From contig OX344765.1 of the NCBI GenBank assembly GCA_947034895.1, positions 10,669,001 through 10,733,000 on the forward strand: 64,000 bases of DNA, given 5' to 3'. The stretch's first letter is position 1, and the number at the start of each line of letters is the position of its first letter. Source of the DNA: Rhytidiadelphus loreus. Taxonomy: Eukaryota > Streptophyta > Bryopsida > Hypnales > Hylocomiaceae. The notes under the pieces were generated by a model. That model was given only the letters and a program-made list of their open reading frames with translations. It ran no database searches and was not told the DNA's origin. The translations under genes were made by a program, and so were the position numbers. Positions 11,401 to 23,643 of this stretch are shown in pieces.

Positions 11401-13978
11401 ACCTTTAGAAACGGAATGATACAGGGCATCACTATTCTTGTCCATAGTTCCACCCCAGTAGTCGTAGATGGGCATGAACAGGCAGAAGTTCGTGTGGACT
11501 TGGGAGTGATGGAGAGAATGGTATCTGCAAGATCGCACACACACAAGTCCGAAACACTTGCAATGGGTGTCAAAATGACACCGAAACTTTATTTCGTAAT
11601 CTCCATATCCAATTCTTGGTTGCCACCTCTCTACAATGGGCTCCATTAAGTCTGAGAAATGGTGAGGGATGTTAATTCCATATCCAGGCTGCGGTTTCAT
11701 AGTACGAGATAGAACCCTAATTGTTGGGATCCTGTTTAATAACCCTCTGTCCAGAACAGGTCTCAAAAGAAGACAGTACGCTATATGATCCGCTGTAATT
11801 AAGTTTCTGTGCCATGTCTACAGAAATTGATAGGCTCTTACTATGGATGCTTTTGAGAAACTGATTTCATTGCATTGCATTGCATTGAGGTGGGCGTAAG
11901 TTCCATGGAAATAAATAGGGTCAGGATGAAGAGACTTACGATGGAGTGTAGATGAGATACTTGAGAGGCGGAAAGGCTCGAAACAGCCATCCGGGAACAA
12001 ACTCGAAATTGCAGTGCCCCACCGCGTTCAGAATGTCGAAACCGATAAAGTAGACGCCTATGGTGCCTAATGAGAGCCGGCCAAGAGCCCACGTTCCTAC
12101 GATCGGAATGGTGAAATTGATGAGATACAAGACATGCTCTGCAAATGGATGAACTGTGCCTGCAAAACCGTTCAAAACCAAAATAGAATGAAGAGTGTAA
12201 CTAGTACGTACAGCCATTCTGATCATTAATTTCTGTTCAAATGGCATCTTCTAAAAGCACCAAAATTGTTGCGTTCAAGTGCCAAAAGCTCTGAAGTACA
12301 ATTATAGGATTGATATACATTTGACGTACAAGATGGGCCTATCGAAAAATCATCCAATTTTTGGAAATTTCTCCATTTTAACAAAATGTAATGATCTAGC
12401 CCTGTAGTCAACGACGAGTAACTCTTTGCATTGGTCAAATTTAGGTGTCAGTCCAAAAGAAGAAGTCCGAGTAGTAGCGACTGCACTACCTGAGTTGGCT
12501 TCGGTGATGAACAGGGAGTGGTGGTGAGAGTGGTAGCGAGTGTAGAGATAATGGTTGTGGAGAGCCCGGTGAAGCCAGTAATAGATGGCCTCAGTTGGAC
12601 CCATATGGAACAGCAAACATATCGCTAACCCTTTCAAGTCCCACATGGGATACGTCCCGTTCCGAAACCAGGGTGTCATGTACACCGCGGCCGTGACCAA
12701 CGCGTCCATTATGAGGTAGTCATCCCTGCACATACCGCTTACTCCGACGGTTGGCTTACGATTGTGGCCTCCAATTAATGTATCCTTCGTCATTTGGACT
12801 GACAATTTCCCCACTTTCGACCAATGTGTCCACACTATGAAACCTGGTTAAATATAACACTTCTGGGAATACCCTGGGGGGTACTCCATATCTCTCAAAT
12901 GACAAACATCCGATTCTAGTCAGATCAGTACACCTTAATTAGTCGTTATGAAGTCTGAGAGAAATTCCATTTTCAAGACTGGAACACACTTTTGCTGGAA
13001 CTCTCGTGCACGCCACCCAACTATATTTTATGATGCTACTGCTTGCAAGAATACATATATCAAATGAAATTCAGAGTAATTTTCGCCACAAACTGAAAAA
13101 GATTTGTGGTATAATACTAAACGGGAGACAAAAGCTAGTTTAGTTTTTAACGTTACTGAAATGACACTTGTGGCATTGGCATGGGGAGGTGTCAACTCAC
13201 CCCATTTTTCAAGATGTGGATATAGAAAGTCAGGGATATCAAGTGTTTAAGGTTGCTGTATGAAATGTAACGAGCTGTTTACCAGTTGCTGGAATGGTCA
13301 ACACTATCAAAGGAGACACCCTTCTTCTGGATTTCGCGGTTTCGGACGAGGTATGGCCACCGCGACAAAGTGATACACAATTGGCCCACGAAGTGACGAG
13401 TTACAGTCAGGGCGAGCAGGAGCACCAAGACGTTGTTGGGGTCTACCGCTCCTGTGTAACGGCTGTAGACCTCGACCAACAGTAGAGGTGTGTACATCAG
13501 GTACTGCATGCAAAAACGTATTTCAAATGTCCATAAGTTTATACAAGCTAAAAAAAAATCACATTCAATCACACATGAACAACTAGCCTATATAATAATG
13601 ATACAGTATACACAAGTTTGATCAGAGAGTAAGTGCTTCGATCAAATGAATGGGCCTGTAACACACAACTTGTAACAGTTCGACACTCAGTCTAATGCAG
13701 TTGTAAGTAAGTAACGTTTTGATTTAATGTACGTTGTTTCAATGCGTTTCAACCCTTGTTCTGTACAACATCCTAATCGGCGGATCTAAGATTTCCTCTC
13801 CTCACTAGCTATAGTAATGATCCTAGCACTGATCAACGGGATGAATCTTTAAGTAGATGGATTGCCTCAGTGATTGCTTGTTGATAGAGAGTTGCACGAA
13901 AGTGATAGAACGGACCTTGAAGTTGCCCAAACTGTGCCACGGAAACTGTGTCCATGGACCTGGCTGAATAGCCTTCAT
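8456..13978 (-). CDS. CER1/CER3 (WAX2/GL1)-type aldehyde decarbonylase complex protein, 11 exons
   Basis: Exons (minus strand): 13978-13916, 13503-13283, 12725-12490, 12159-11940, 11524-11403, 11164-10911, 10524-10417, 10120-9917, 9283-9173, 9010-8834 and 8611-8456. They sum to 1,872 nt (623 aa plus stop). Every junction is GT-AG and every phase is consistent. Family length is about 625-632 aa. The N-terminal half is a membrane-bound fatty acid hydroxylase domain with the di-iron ligands HRALH and HSHHH (exon 3), GHCNFEF (exon 4) and YHSLHH (exons 4-5). Hydrophobic segments lie in exons 2, 4 and 6. The C-terminal half is the WAX2-type domain, with [39 protein letters not shown] and HHEVG. Known family role: CER1 and CER3 act together in the ER, with cytochrome b5, to turn very-long-chain acyl-CoA into cuticular alkanes. 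The N-terminus resembles CER1 (all histidines kept) while the C-terminus reads more like CER3. I therefore give no single symbol. The start is the first ATG of the WPWxxLGxFK-type opening, here [10 protein letters not shown]. Confidence 0.95.
8665..8760. repeat. Short interstitial telomere-type repeat and duplication in intron 10
   Basis: Intron 10 of the CER-like gene (8612-8833) contains about three and a half degenerate units of CCCTAAA near 8716-8746, the plant telomere repeat. Directly before it, TTGACACCTCTCCCAA occurs twice in tandem (about 8669-8702). Telo-box motifs (AAACCCTAA) are also known as promoter elements in plants. Inside an intron, an insertion or repair scar is equally possible. 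Confidence 0.65.
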
Positions 13979-14080
13979 GACGATCGACAAGGCCGCTGGC
14001 TTGCTCTGTAAGTTGTAGCCTTCAGTGTGTACAAAATAATAGACCCTTCCGGAACAAATATACTCGGGTCTAGCTTCTTC

Positions 14081-14120
14081 ACAACACAACACAACTCAAC
14101 ACAACACAACACAACAACAA
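14081..14120 (-). repeat. CAACA microsatellite in the 5' leader of the CER-like gene
   Basis: ACAAC/ACACA repeats (TTGTG on the transcribed strand) run for about 40 bp, about 100 nt upstream of the start codon. They probably lie in the 5' untranslated region if transcription begins near the TATA-like box at 14287. Confidence 0.6.
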
Positions 14121-14286
14121 AGCTTTTGCTTTTCTTTGGAAAGACTGTGATCCGCCACTCAAACTCTTGAAAATGCAATCTTCAGCTGATAGAAAACGTT
14201 AACTACAGTCTGACAGCTAGTGCTGCCTGCCGGTTCTATCGATCAATACGTTACGTTTCTCAGGAGACTGGCCAGGGAAAACGATG

Positions 14287-14294
14287 CTTATATA
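14287..14294 (-). promoter_or_regulatory. TATA-like box for the CER-like gene
   Basis: TATATAAG on the minus strand lies about 310 nt upstream of the ATG at 13978. Transcription from about 30 nt downstream would give a leader of roughly 280 nt. It is the only clear TATA motif in the upstream 400 nt that I noticed. This is motif evidence only. Confidence 0.45.
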
Positions 14295-14460
14295 ATCCTT
14301 CGCCGGGCCCCTGGCTCTTGCCAAATTGCAGTTGTCTTACAAAATTTCAATCACCAGCGGTCCCGTCCTCCGTCCTCCCTGATTACGAACTCTTGCGTAC
14401 TTTTGCGTCTGATTGGACAGCTCCGGAAATATGCAAGTCCAGAAGCTTAGTCTGAAACAT

Positions 14461-14645
14461 TGATCAGTAAGACTGGAATTCAATTCCAAGAGCAATCAAT
14501 TTCCAAGAGGGGCATGAGAGTATCATAAAAGTGTCCAGAGTACGTCCTGTCCCACCAGGCCACTTGTGGCTGGTGTCTGTATTTTACTCTTTTGTAATGA
14601 AATTCCGTTTCATTTGTTTTCAAAAAATAAAATAAAATATAAAAA
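14461..14645 (+). mobile_element. Possible 3' end of a LINE-like retroelement
   Basis: A 19-nt hairpin motif, CCAGGCCACTTGTGGCTGG (about 14555-14573), is followed by TTTTGTAATGAAATTCC and an A-rich tail (AAAAAATAAAATAAAATA). The same hairpin motif recurs near 24,568-24,586. The combination resembles the 3' ends of plant LINEs, which carry similar tails. No reverse transcriptase is preserved, so the call rests on the tail and the repeated motif. Confidence 0.35.
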
Positions 14646-14705
14646 TCCAGAGTATAGTCAGAGCACCCATTACTAATCAGGGATGGGTCCCTGACTTGTA
14701 GGATA

Positions 14706-15115
14706 AGGTAGAAGGTTCATAAACCAACCATCTAAGCACTGGAACTGAATTTTGGGCAGGTGAAACTGCTCAAAATATTTTTGAATAAATTTTCCTTGAA
14801 AGAAAAGAAGAACTGGCATCTAACCCAAGTTGTTTCATATTTTTTGGATCATTTTTTAATTAGTTATGAATTTTCAAACGAGATGTTTCGTAGGTCCCTA
14901 TTTGTGATCCTAGGTCTTTCATAAAGTGTTCACTGCAACTTCTAAATAGAAATGGGAAAAGAAAGGAAACTGATTGGCTCTTGCAATAATAAATAGTATT
15001 TTTCTTGATTCATTTAATGACAATGAAGGTCAATTCAAGAGCCACCTCCAACCTATTCCAATACCATTTATAGGGGCGGTTCTAAATGCCCGAACGGAGT
15101 TCGAGCCTCCTACCT
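14706..15115. mobile_element. TA-flanked AGGTA-ended TIR element, copy 1
   Basis: The left end AGGTAGAAGGTTC and the right end (reverse complement AGGTAGGAGGCTC) are each bordered by TA (14704-14705 and 15116-15117). The interior is homologous to the element at 45,849-46,161, including ATTTTCCTTGAAAGA and GTTTCATATTTTTTGGA blocks. Part of the same sequence occurs inverted at 34,858-35,079. The element is non-coding and non-autonomous. Confidence 0.7.
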
Positions 15116-15683
15116 TACCGCTATTTCCAGCCTGGCAAACCTTCTTTGTGAACCATGTTTGGGAGTCTAGTTTTCATGACATGCACAGCATGCGAGGCTG
15201 CGAGGAACAATTGTTGAATGTCATGTAATTACAGCATTTATTATTTTGAAATTTGTACACATGAGTAGTAAGTAGTTTTCCCCTATGTGTGGAATTGCAA
15301 GACTCTAGATGTTGTGTAGTGGTTCAGTACACTTTTTGCCTTTTAAAATTCATAGAAATTTCAATTTTACAAATAAAATTCCTAAAATTTTGCAATCCCA
15401 ATATTTTCTATCTCCCAACATGGGAAAATTTTCAATTGCACCCAACTGCTCAGCATCTGTTCCACAGTTGCTTAAAGTGATTAGGTATGGGTGGTCCGAC
15501 CATAAAGCCAAGGTGGCTGTAAAGGTGCGCACCACCGCTTCACAATTAAGTGGCAGAGCGTCAGAATGATGGGACAATTCTGCGGGAGAAAACAAATTTA
15601 CCCTACCTGGCTAATTATTATACAACCACGTCTCCAATTATGTTGGAATGGGATTTTTATTTTTTTATTTTTGAGAGATGAAT

Positions 15684-15992
15684 CACCGACGTCAGCAGGG
15701 TTTTTTTTTCATTTTTCATGAAGTGGCGAAGTGGCGATATTAAATGTTACGGTGGTGCTCCAAGTTTCAACATTCATCCACATACTAGATAGAAAATGTG
15801 TTACTACGTATCTATAATTCTGTTTTCATTCACAATGTGGCGATTTCATCCAAGATTTTTCTTGAACTTGAAATTTTTTGGCGATTTCATCCAAAAAAAT
15901 CCTAAAAATTTCCTATGGTTTGGTGCTAGGAAAAAAAATTTGGTGCAATTTTGCACCAAATCGCCAGAAAAAAAAACCCTGGACGTCAGGTG
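15684..15992. mobile_element. MITE-like element with GACGTC-containing inverted ends
   Basis: The left end CACCGACGTCAGCAGGG plus a T tract is matched, inverted, by the right end. There an A tract leads into CCCTGGACGTCAGGTG. The arms align with two small differences. Inside, GGCGATTTCATCC is repeated in tandem. I cannot define a target duplication, and no protein is encoded. Confidence 0.6.
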
Positions 15993-17900
15993 TCTTCTTT
16001 ACGTTATAAAAAAAATTCAGATTTATTGGTGATGATTTCAAGTTACCATGGGGTTTTTGAAGAAAAAGTGAAGAAAATTCCTACTGAATTCAAAATTAGC
16101 TCACAAAATCCGAATTTTTGTTTCTTCATGTGTATAGTGTAGTGAAGAATACTATAGTATACACAGAATTTCAGTGTCCCAACTAGAAAAATAGAAAACT
16201 AGTTGGAATCAAATTCTAGAAACTTAAGATCATTTACATGACTCAAATTCAAATTAAGAGTAGGAGTTGCCCAAACACACTAGAAGGGCTTCTTTTGTGA
16301 TTTGTGGGACACAATTGTACTCATATTTTCATTCAATCGTTTTTATTAGTTATTAGTTGATAACTAGTTGGTTATGGTTAAAGGAAGATAAGGCGGGTTA
16401 GGACAGATTAGGGTTTGCCAGTGGCTAGCCTCCTAGGGTTGTGGTTGGCTACCTAAAGGCAAGGATTGTCCCTTTGTCTCTCTCTTGGTTCTTAGTGGAT
16501 TTGAGGTTAGGGAGGCTCTTGGATGTTAATTTGTATTGAATTACGGCAAAAATTTGGATACAAAGTTTTGGATAGTTGATCTACTATGGTATCAATTTTC
16601 AAATCTGGATCTAATACAGAGAAGGAGATATGAGGCTTCAAAGTGGAGGCATTCTAAATTTATGGCAAGCAAGAAAAGAATATTTGGGAGCTTCAATCTT
16701 ATTGAGTTTTTGTACTATGGATATGAAACTTAGAGGGTTTCTTGAATTATCTACTACCTTGTATCATAAATTTGTTTACAATGGATAGGGACCTATGAGT
16801 TATGTGCAAAATACACCCAAAGTATAGAGGTTGTGACTTGGAAGAAAGTCATTAGAAAAGAATTGTCCACCAAAGTTGACAAGTATTTTAGATCTAGATG
16901 AAAATTGACATAATTATGAGTATTTGATAAGCTAATCTACATCATAGCAAAATTTCAAGACATTTGAATTGATTCTCCATCATTTATGCTACGTCAACGC
17001 TACCTATGGCAATTCTAGGTTATCTTGGGAAGGATTAGAAAGTCAATAGTGAGAAAATATCCATCAAAGTTGCACAACATCTTAGATTTCTAGGCTATTG
17101 TGAGAATTATAGGATGGGGATTTTGATGAAACTAACTGTAAATTTGATAAAGATGTAAATACTAGGCCATGGTCATGTAGTGCTAAGTGCAACTATTGGA
17201 AAATTGTCGGATGTGAGTGTTTACAAACCATAGACTATTGAATATGTGTAATTTGAGTGATTTATAGAACATGTGAGAGATTTTGGAAATAATAATTGGG
17301 AGTGATTTCCTTATTTGTAAGTTGAATAAATGAATGAAACTAAATGTGTGATGAGTAAACATCATATTATCAAATTAGAGATGACAATTTAAGTTTGTAT
17401 GCCAATATATGCAAGGACTATATTTGGTTCAAGAATAGAAGCAAAGTGTCAAGATCATAAGCAAGTTAATGAATGTTAAGTATCACAATACTCATTCTAT
17501 CAAACTAGTGCATCACCAAAGAAAATAAGGAAAATATAAATAAATAAAATAGTTGCATACATATACTACATTGACAACAACATTGAATTATGTTGGAATA
17601 TAAAATGAAGATAAACTAAACCCAAAGACTATAATCCTCCCCTTTTGAGAGATGAACAGGATAGAGGATTATGGATTATGTGTGAATAATGGAGACTTGA
17701 CTATAGATACAAACCTTGAATGATATAATAACTGTGGATCTTAGAGTGATTAATGTTGGAATAAGACAATGGACAAAGTGTGAAGAGAATGGGAAGAAAA
17801 AAAATGAAGGAGCTTTGTGTGCTTATATAGAAAGTACCTTGGATAGCATTCTAAGAGAATTTATATTTCATACTTTAGTGGACATTTCATCTTAAAAATA
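15993..17900. other. AT-rich intergenic DNA, nothing recognised
   Basis: No feature can be supported. Open frames are short, and codon use and composition match the AT-rich background. Confidence 0.5.
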
Positions 17901-17939
17901 ATCAACAATACTTTAACAATATCCATTAGATTTGCATTC

Positions 17940-19700
17940 CTATTTAGCATGTGACTTTAGTTGTATAAACGATAGACCATTGGACTTTCTCCCATTTAAA
18001 AGAACTCCCACTAAATTTGTTTCTCTAGTTTTTGTTAGAGAGAAAATATTTGAACTATAAGCTGCAACTTGTACAAATTGAAGGCAATCAACAAAGATAC
18101 TAGAGACTAGGAATGTAGGATCCAATTCCATATCGTTGCAAATAGGATTGCTTTCTTTGAGTTCATAGTGAATAAAGATGAAGAGGTATTGGCCTCCATC
18201 ACTTCAAATTGAAAAGATGGTAAGAATACTTGTGTGATGCATGTCTTATTCCAATCCCTTTCACAATAACTTCTCTCATTGTGTTCACTCCACTCCATTC
18301 AACCAATAGTTGCAAGGATGGTTCTTTGATGTTTAATGGTCTTTGATCAATGTCCACTTATTGAAATGTGATTTGAATGCATGTTTAAGAGGCTTTTTCA
18401 AGCTTCATCATTTTGTAGTTTGCTTGTGCAATTGTCTAGAATGAAGACTTCACATATTTGTAGATATTCTTCTTTCATCTAGGTGAGAAATCACTTGCTT
18501 TTGCACACACTCCAACAACTCATTATTGATATCATCTTTTGTTCTTTTGTTAATCCTAATGATGCAATTGTCACTTACAGATATGGTGACAATATGAATT
18601 GAATAAATTGCTTGGATAATATCAAATTTGACCAATGGTTATTTGAAAATATAAGATCCCATCCATCTTTTTTGCACATTTCTCTTCCTTTGGGGGAAAT
18701 AAACAATAATTTGTTGTACCTAGAAATACTAGTTGGAGAGAAAGAAGGTCTCCCATAGCACTAGATGTAACCACTATAGTTCTTTGTTGTTTATCTTCAA
18801 TCCCTAGTAACACTTCAACATGTTTTGTCTCCTTAGGCTCCCAATTCCTTTCTCTAATGGTAGGGACTGATGGATTTTGGTTTGATTGCTATTGAAGACA
18901 AGAGCTGAAGATATAGAATATACCTTTACTAAATATGCAACCCATGCCAATATGCCACCTTCATCCTTGTTCTTCCCAATCTGGAGGAAGTTTGGTAGCA
19001 ATAGTAGTTGGAATCCTAATGATTAGTTCATAAATTGCTTCATAAATTGCCTTGTCCATTCTCTTGTCACAAGAAAACCTATGAGGCCTTTTTTAATGAG
19101 TTCATGTGCCCTTATCTCAATCATTCCCTGCAATATAGGTTGCATAGTAGTTGTAGAAAGTATTTATCCAACCTTTCTTATTTTTTGCGACACCCTAATT
19201 AGTTTCTCTTATAGAAGATAACTTTCCAATTCTCCCTCATGTTGAGAACTCATCTTCATTGTCGTCCCATTTTCTAGTACATATAGATAGATATCCTTTA
19301 ATTCCCCTTTTGTGAGAACCATGTCCACAAATTATCTTTTAATAACTTTTTCTCTAGACTTGGAACCCCTAGAAGCAAGTTTAAGAAATGAAAGAGCATC
19401 GGTAGGATTTTTGAACCTCTTCATTGCCACAAGTATGGGTGGCCAAAGATTGGATTGAAACCAATTTTGATATTCACCTTGCCTCTTTAATGTCTTTGTT
19501 CTCCTACTTGTACTAATATTGTAGTTTTGTTTAATCTAATGTTTTTCAATTTAATGAACTATAATTGGTAATTTTGTCTTACAAGATCTACCAGTAGGCC
19601 GTTTTGCTTTGACAATTGAAGAGATGCAAAGTGAATTGTCCTTTAAAGTTTGTAAATCCCTCTCTATCACATCAAGTCTTTGTTCAAATGAAATACATGA
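17940..19700 (-). other. Run of broken open frames, possibly a decayed coding region
   Basis: Four to five short frames follow one another on the minus strand with little gap (18804-19001, 18622-18813, 18450-18635, 18107-18298, 17940-18131). Together they look like an old coding region broken by stops and frameshifts. Further upstream on the same strand (to about 19,650), sizeable open stretches continue. I recognise no domain, and no catalytic or zinc-knuckle motif. A decayed retroelement or gene fragment is possible, as is chance in AT-rich DNA. Confidence 0.25.
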
Positions 19701-20339
19701 AAAATGACCCATGGGGGAGCCTTATTTCAATGCCATTTGCTATAAATCTTGTCACAATAATGTTCTAAGCAAATAAATATACAAGAAAGAACACCATGTG
19801 CAATATCCGGTAACATTTGTACATAATAAGAACAAGAATGAAGAACTTGAGGAAAGAAGAGTTCAAACAAGTAGTTTCATTATCTGTACAATCGAGCCCT
19901 CGAGCTACATTACTCAATGTACCAAAAGTAAACTTTAATGTAGAGAGGATACCAATAGTATAATAAAGATAATACTTAGTAGCATATTGTATTGGATACT
20001 TGAACAACTACTGAATAATTTATTAATTCAATATCTTGGATGATGAAAAAATTTGTAATTATTTTTAACTAGTAAAAGCTGAAAAGCTAAATTTTATTAA
20101 ATTTTTATAGCAGAGGGTGCCGAAATTGAAGGGGTACTACAGAAATCCTTGATCAATGTTGAGCTTTGTAATAAAATCTTCAATACGATTTGTCGTCATT
20201 GACAAGGCTTCAATGACTCTTAGAACAATGTCTTATTTTTATTCAACCAAAATAATCAACCCTACTAGCATCTTTACCTCTTGACATCTTAATTCACTTG
20301 ACAGAATTATAAAAAAGACTTTTATAAGGGACAAAACCA

Positions 20340-20515
20340 ATTTAGAGATGGGTAGTCCACAATCTCTAAATGTTTAGATTTTTTTTCAAGAGGGGGGATA
20401 ATCCACACTCAATTAAAAAAACTTTGTGAGAAAACAACAATAGCTAAAAGGAGGATAGTCCACAATCTCTAAATGCTTAAATATTTTGTGAAGATCCACA
20501 TTCAATCAAGAAAGA
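20340..20515. repeat. Two-unit direct repeat
   Basis: The block TAGTCCACAATCTCTAAATG with the flanking TTTAGATTTT-like text and ATCCACACTCAAT occurs at about 20,348 and again at about 20,456. The units are about 110 bp and diverged. No gene is visible in the surrounding 19.7-22.35 kb. Confidence 0.6.
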
Positions 20516-20989
20516 CCAAGCTCTAGTATTATTTTAGTAACAAACCCAAATACTAAATATTTCAACCTTGGTTGTGTCAAATACAAAGCTAAGACCTAAA
20601 ACACAACTTCAATACCTCCAAAACTTTAACATTCATAACTTTTGGAAAAATAGTTCAAATCTTGTTTTCTAAAGCAAAGGTGATAAAAGACTTCAATAAA
20701 AGTCTACCTACCATTTTTCAAATCAACATAACACTTTGTATATATGCTATGATAAGAAACCTGAGAGTAAAATCTTATACAATAAAATTTGAATGTAGTC
20801 TCAACAAATTGTTACATACAACGTAAATACAAGTTTAGACAACTAGAGATTATCCAAGACCAGATGAGATCTTAGATTTCAAAAAAGAGCACAAGAGTGT
20901 AGTAGCTAGAGCAAAAAGCTAGAAGTGCAAGAGATGTATTGTTGAGACTAAGTACCACCTTAGTCTTGACATCATTATATATTACTACT

Positions 20990-21125
20990 TGGAGAGCTCT
21001 TCTAAAAGCTTCTTCTGCCTACGAAACTCTTCAAGAAGCTTCTTCTATCTACAAAGTTCCTCAAAAAGCTTTTGCTATCTATGAAGCACATCAAAAGACT
21101 TTTTATTACTTGTAAGGTCCTTCTT
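20990..21125. repeat. Short tandem array, about 40-bp units
   Basis: At least three degenerate units of the form AAGCTTCTTCTRYCTACRAA followed by CTCAA occur in a row. The array is non-coding in all frames I followed. Confidence 0.55.
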
Positions 21126-22352
21126 AAAGATTTTCCTACTATTTTTAAAAGGTTCTAAGGTATATGTCCATGACATTAGTTGCAACTCTTTGAGAGCTAT
21201 CCATGTGGGCAAAAGACATGTTTGTTGCCAAGTCCGTTGGTCAATTCATGCATTGGTATAGCTTCTGCAAAGTCACCCTATAGTCCAAATGTTCTGATTT
21301 GGAAGTGGGGTATGCCATTTTCTTGAGTTAGGGTTACATGTGGTTAGTGATTAGCTAAGTGCGGGATGGTAGGATTCCAATTATCAAAGTATCATTTGCA
21401 TCACAATGATAATTCACTCTACATTGATCTCCTTCACTACTACGATTGCAACTCACAATGAATGCAATTCCTGGTAGAACTTGAGTATGGAGGCACCGTA
21501 GTACCTCTCTCACTAGCTCATGTGACCCACACTCTTTTCACTATAAATTATAGAGTTCACCTACTCATTACTCACCAAATCCTAACTCTTCATTACTCGC
21601 TTCATTATTAAATGCTTTTATTAAGCTTGTACAAACTTGAAAAACAAACTTAAAGGGGATGGTTTCTTTTTTGATGAATACACAATAAAAAGATCCATTT
21701 TCTTAGAGTACCATTATTTTTTTTAAAAGATAAACCTACATCAATACCCAATGAGTGGAAGCCCCTCTCAATTTTTTGCCATTCATTGGATGTAGCTAGT
21801 TCATGTTGAAATCTATTTCACCCCCAAAAAAGCTTGCCATGTACCCACATCAATAATAGTTAGTATTACCATCTGTACAAATAGAAGAAATAATGAGTGA
21901 ATTAAGATACATTCAGACTTGGCCTTAAGAAAGAATAGATCTTAAAGATAAAACAGTTCTAAAAAAAGAACGATATTTTTTCCATCTTAATATTATGATG
22001 GGGTACCATTATTTTTTATTTAATTTTTGGGTTCAGTAGTTCCATTGGTGTTTATACATGATGCTCTACAACTATAATTTGGTATGGCACAATTGACAAG
22101 ACTATTTAATTGAGACCATTCTATCACATCTAAGTTGGGTCCTAGGAGAAATGAAATGGAGTGGTCCTACATTGCATGGGTCCATGTCGTTGTCATAGGA
22201 CTTGTTTTCTTTTGCTATCATTGTTGCAGGAGTTGTGTGTGGTGTTGCAATGGTCTTAGGATTTCCATTTTACGCTTGAATATTTGTTTTGCTCTATGGA
22301 TTTTTGATTTGTTGCGGATGAGGACAAGGTGTATTGAGCTTTTGTTTCATAG

Positions 22353-22826
22353 TGTGGTTGCAAGAAAGACCGAACAATTTTAATAGCGTTCTGTCCAAAC
22401 TGTAGTTTTCTGCACTCAATACTATGAGTACTACAGTACTACAAAACGGAACAATCACAACTATTGATCTGAAAAATCGATGGCTAATGGTACTTTTGAC
22501 TACTTGTAAGTTATGAAAAAGTACTATTTGAAAAAAAAGACAGTTTGTCACAAAAAAAATTCAAGTGAACATCATAATTTTTGGATACTCCACAGTACTA
22601 AAAAACCCTAAACTGCAAAGTGTGACAAATTAGCTAAATTGATATTTAATTATAAAATTATTTTTCAAAATTTCCGAAAAATAACTAATCTCATGCTTTT
22701 TGAGTTAGCCATCTTCAATGAAAATTTCAAGTCCATTGGCTTCATTTTTTGAAAGTTACAACCAATGGCAACTCCGTCACTTCAATTATGATGCGAAATA
22801 GGATTAGTCTTTCTTGCAATCACCCC
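22353..22826. mobile_element. GGGTGATTGCAAGAAA-ended TIR element, copy N1
   Basis: The left end reads GTGGTTGCAAGAAAGACC. The right end, inverted, reads GGGGTGATTGCAAGAAAGAC. The interior matches copy N2 (25,832-26,537) in inverted orientation, sharing AACTCCGTCACTTCAATT. A cluster of AGTACT motifs lies at about 22,420-22,445. There is no transposase. Confidence 0.75.
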
Positions 22827-23643
22827 ATAGGAGGTTTTATTATTTTGCATTGTTTGTGGTGGAGATTCTTGATCTATTGCAGATTCTCGATTGTATTGAA
22901 GCTACTAAGAGTATTCACATTGTCATAGAGCTTTTGTAGGTGAAACACTTGGAGCTTGCTCATCAAGGGAAGAAGATAAAAAATTTAGAAAAGAAATTCT
23001 CCTCAATCGGTGTGAATTTAACCCCTCACTACCATTGCAACTTTTCAGCTAGTGTAGGGCAACTAGAAATCTCTGTACAAGTGACCATCTTCATGGTCGC
23101 CTTCAAGGTTTCCTAAAAAGTTTGAGGCATTCCAATTCCACTGCAATTTCTAATTCCTTGTGCCTCGCAATCGTTGCTCAAGATTGTAATCATGGCCATG
23201 CACACTACTTCCACTATGTTTCCACAACCTCATTTCATCCGTTGTGCAAAGCCAACACATACCAAAATTGCATACTCAAAATCGGCCTCCAATTCAAGAC
23301 CCCAAAATGAAGGAGCCAGGAAACTCAGCTCCTTCTTGACAGAAGGCCCCATAACCACTGGTCCGAAACCTAAAAAAAAAAACTGCTAGTAAAGACTGAT
23401 GGTTTAAACTAGTGCGGGTTTTTGCTTCAAACATCACGTAAAAGCCGGCCTGACTCAGGTCTAAACTTACCCCTAGCATGTCATGTCCTTCCCCGCCTCC
23501 ACAATCAAATTAAAAAGCGCCTGACTTGTCTGTCACAGCAAAAGTCGTAACGTGAGCAATCCCCCACTAATTGTGGTGACTGATGACGATCAGGTGGTTG
23601 TTGCTTGTGACACCATCGCTTTCATCTGCACCAAATTGCTCGC
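22827..23643. other. Intergenic DNA, nothing recognised
   Basis: Short frames at 23122-23310 and 23174-23389 (plus) and 23294-23479 (minus) overlap one another in different frames and have no domain. No gene is called. Confidence 0.45.

Noticed and set aside
12350..12835. 161-codon minus-strand frame read as a complete small gene
   Set aside because: It is exon 3 of the CER-like gene (12,490-12,725) read through into both neighbouring introns. The true borders are the GT-AG sites.
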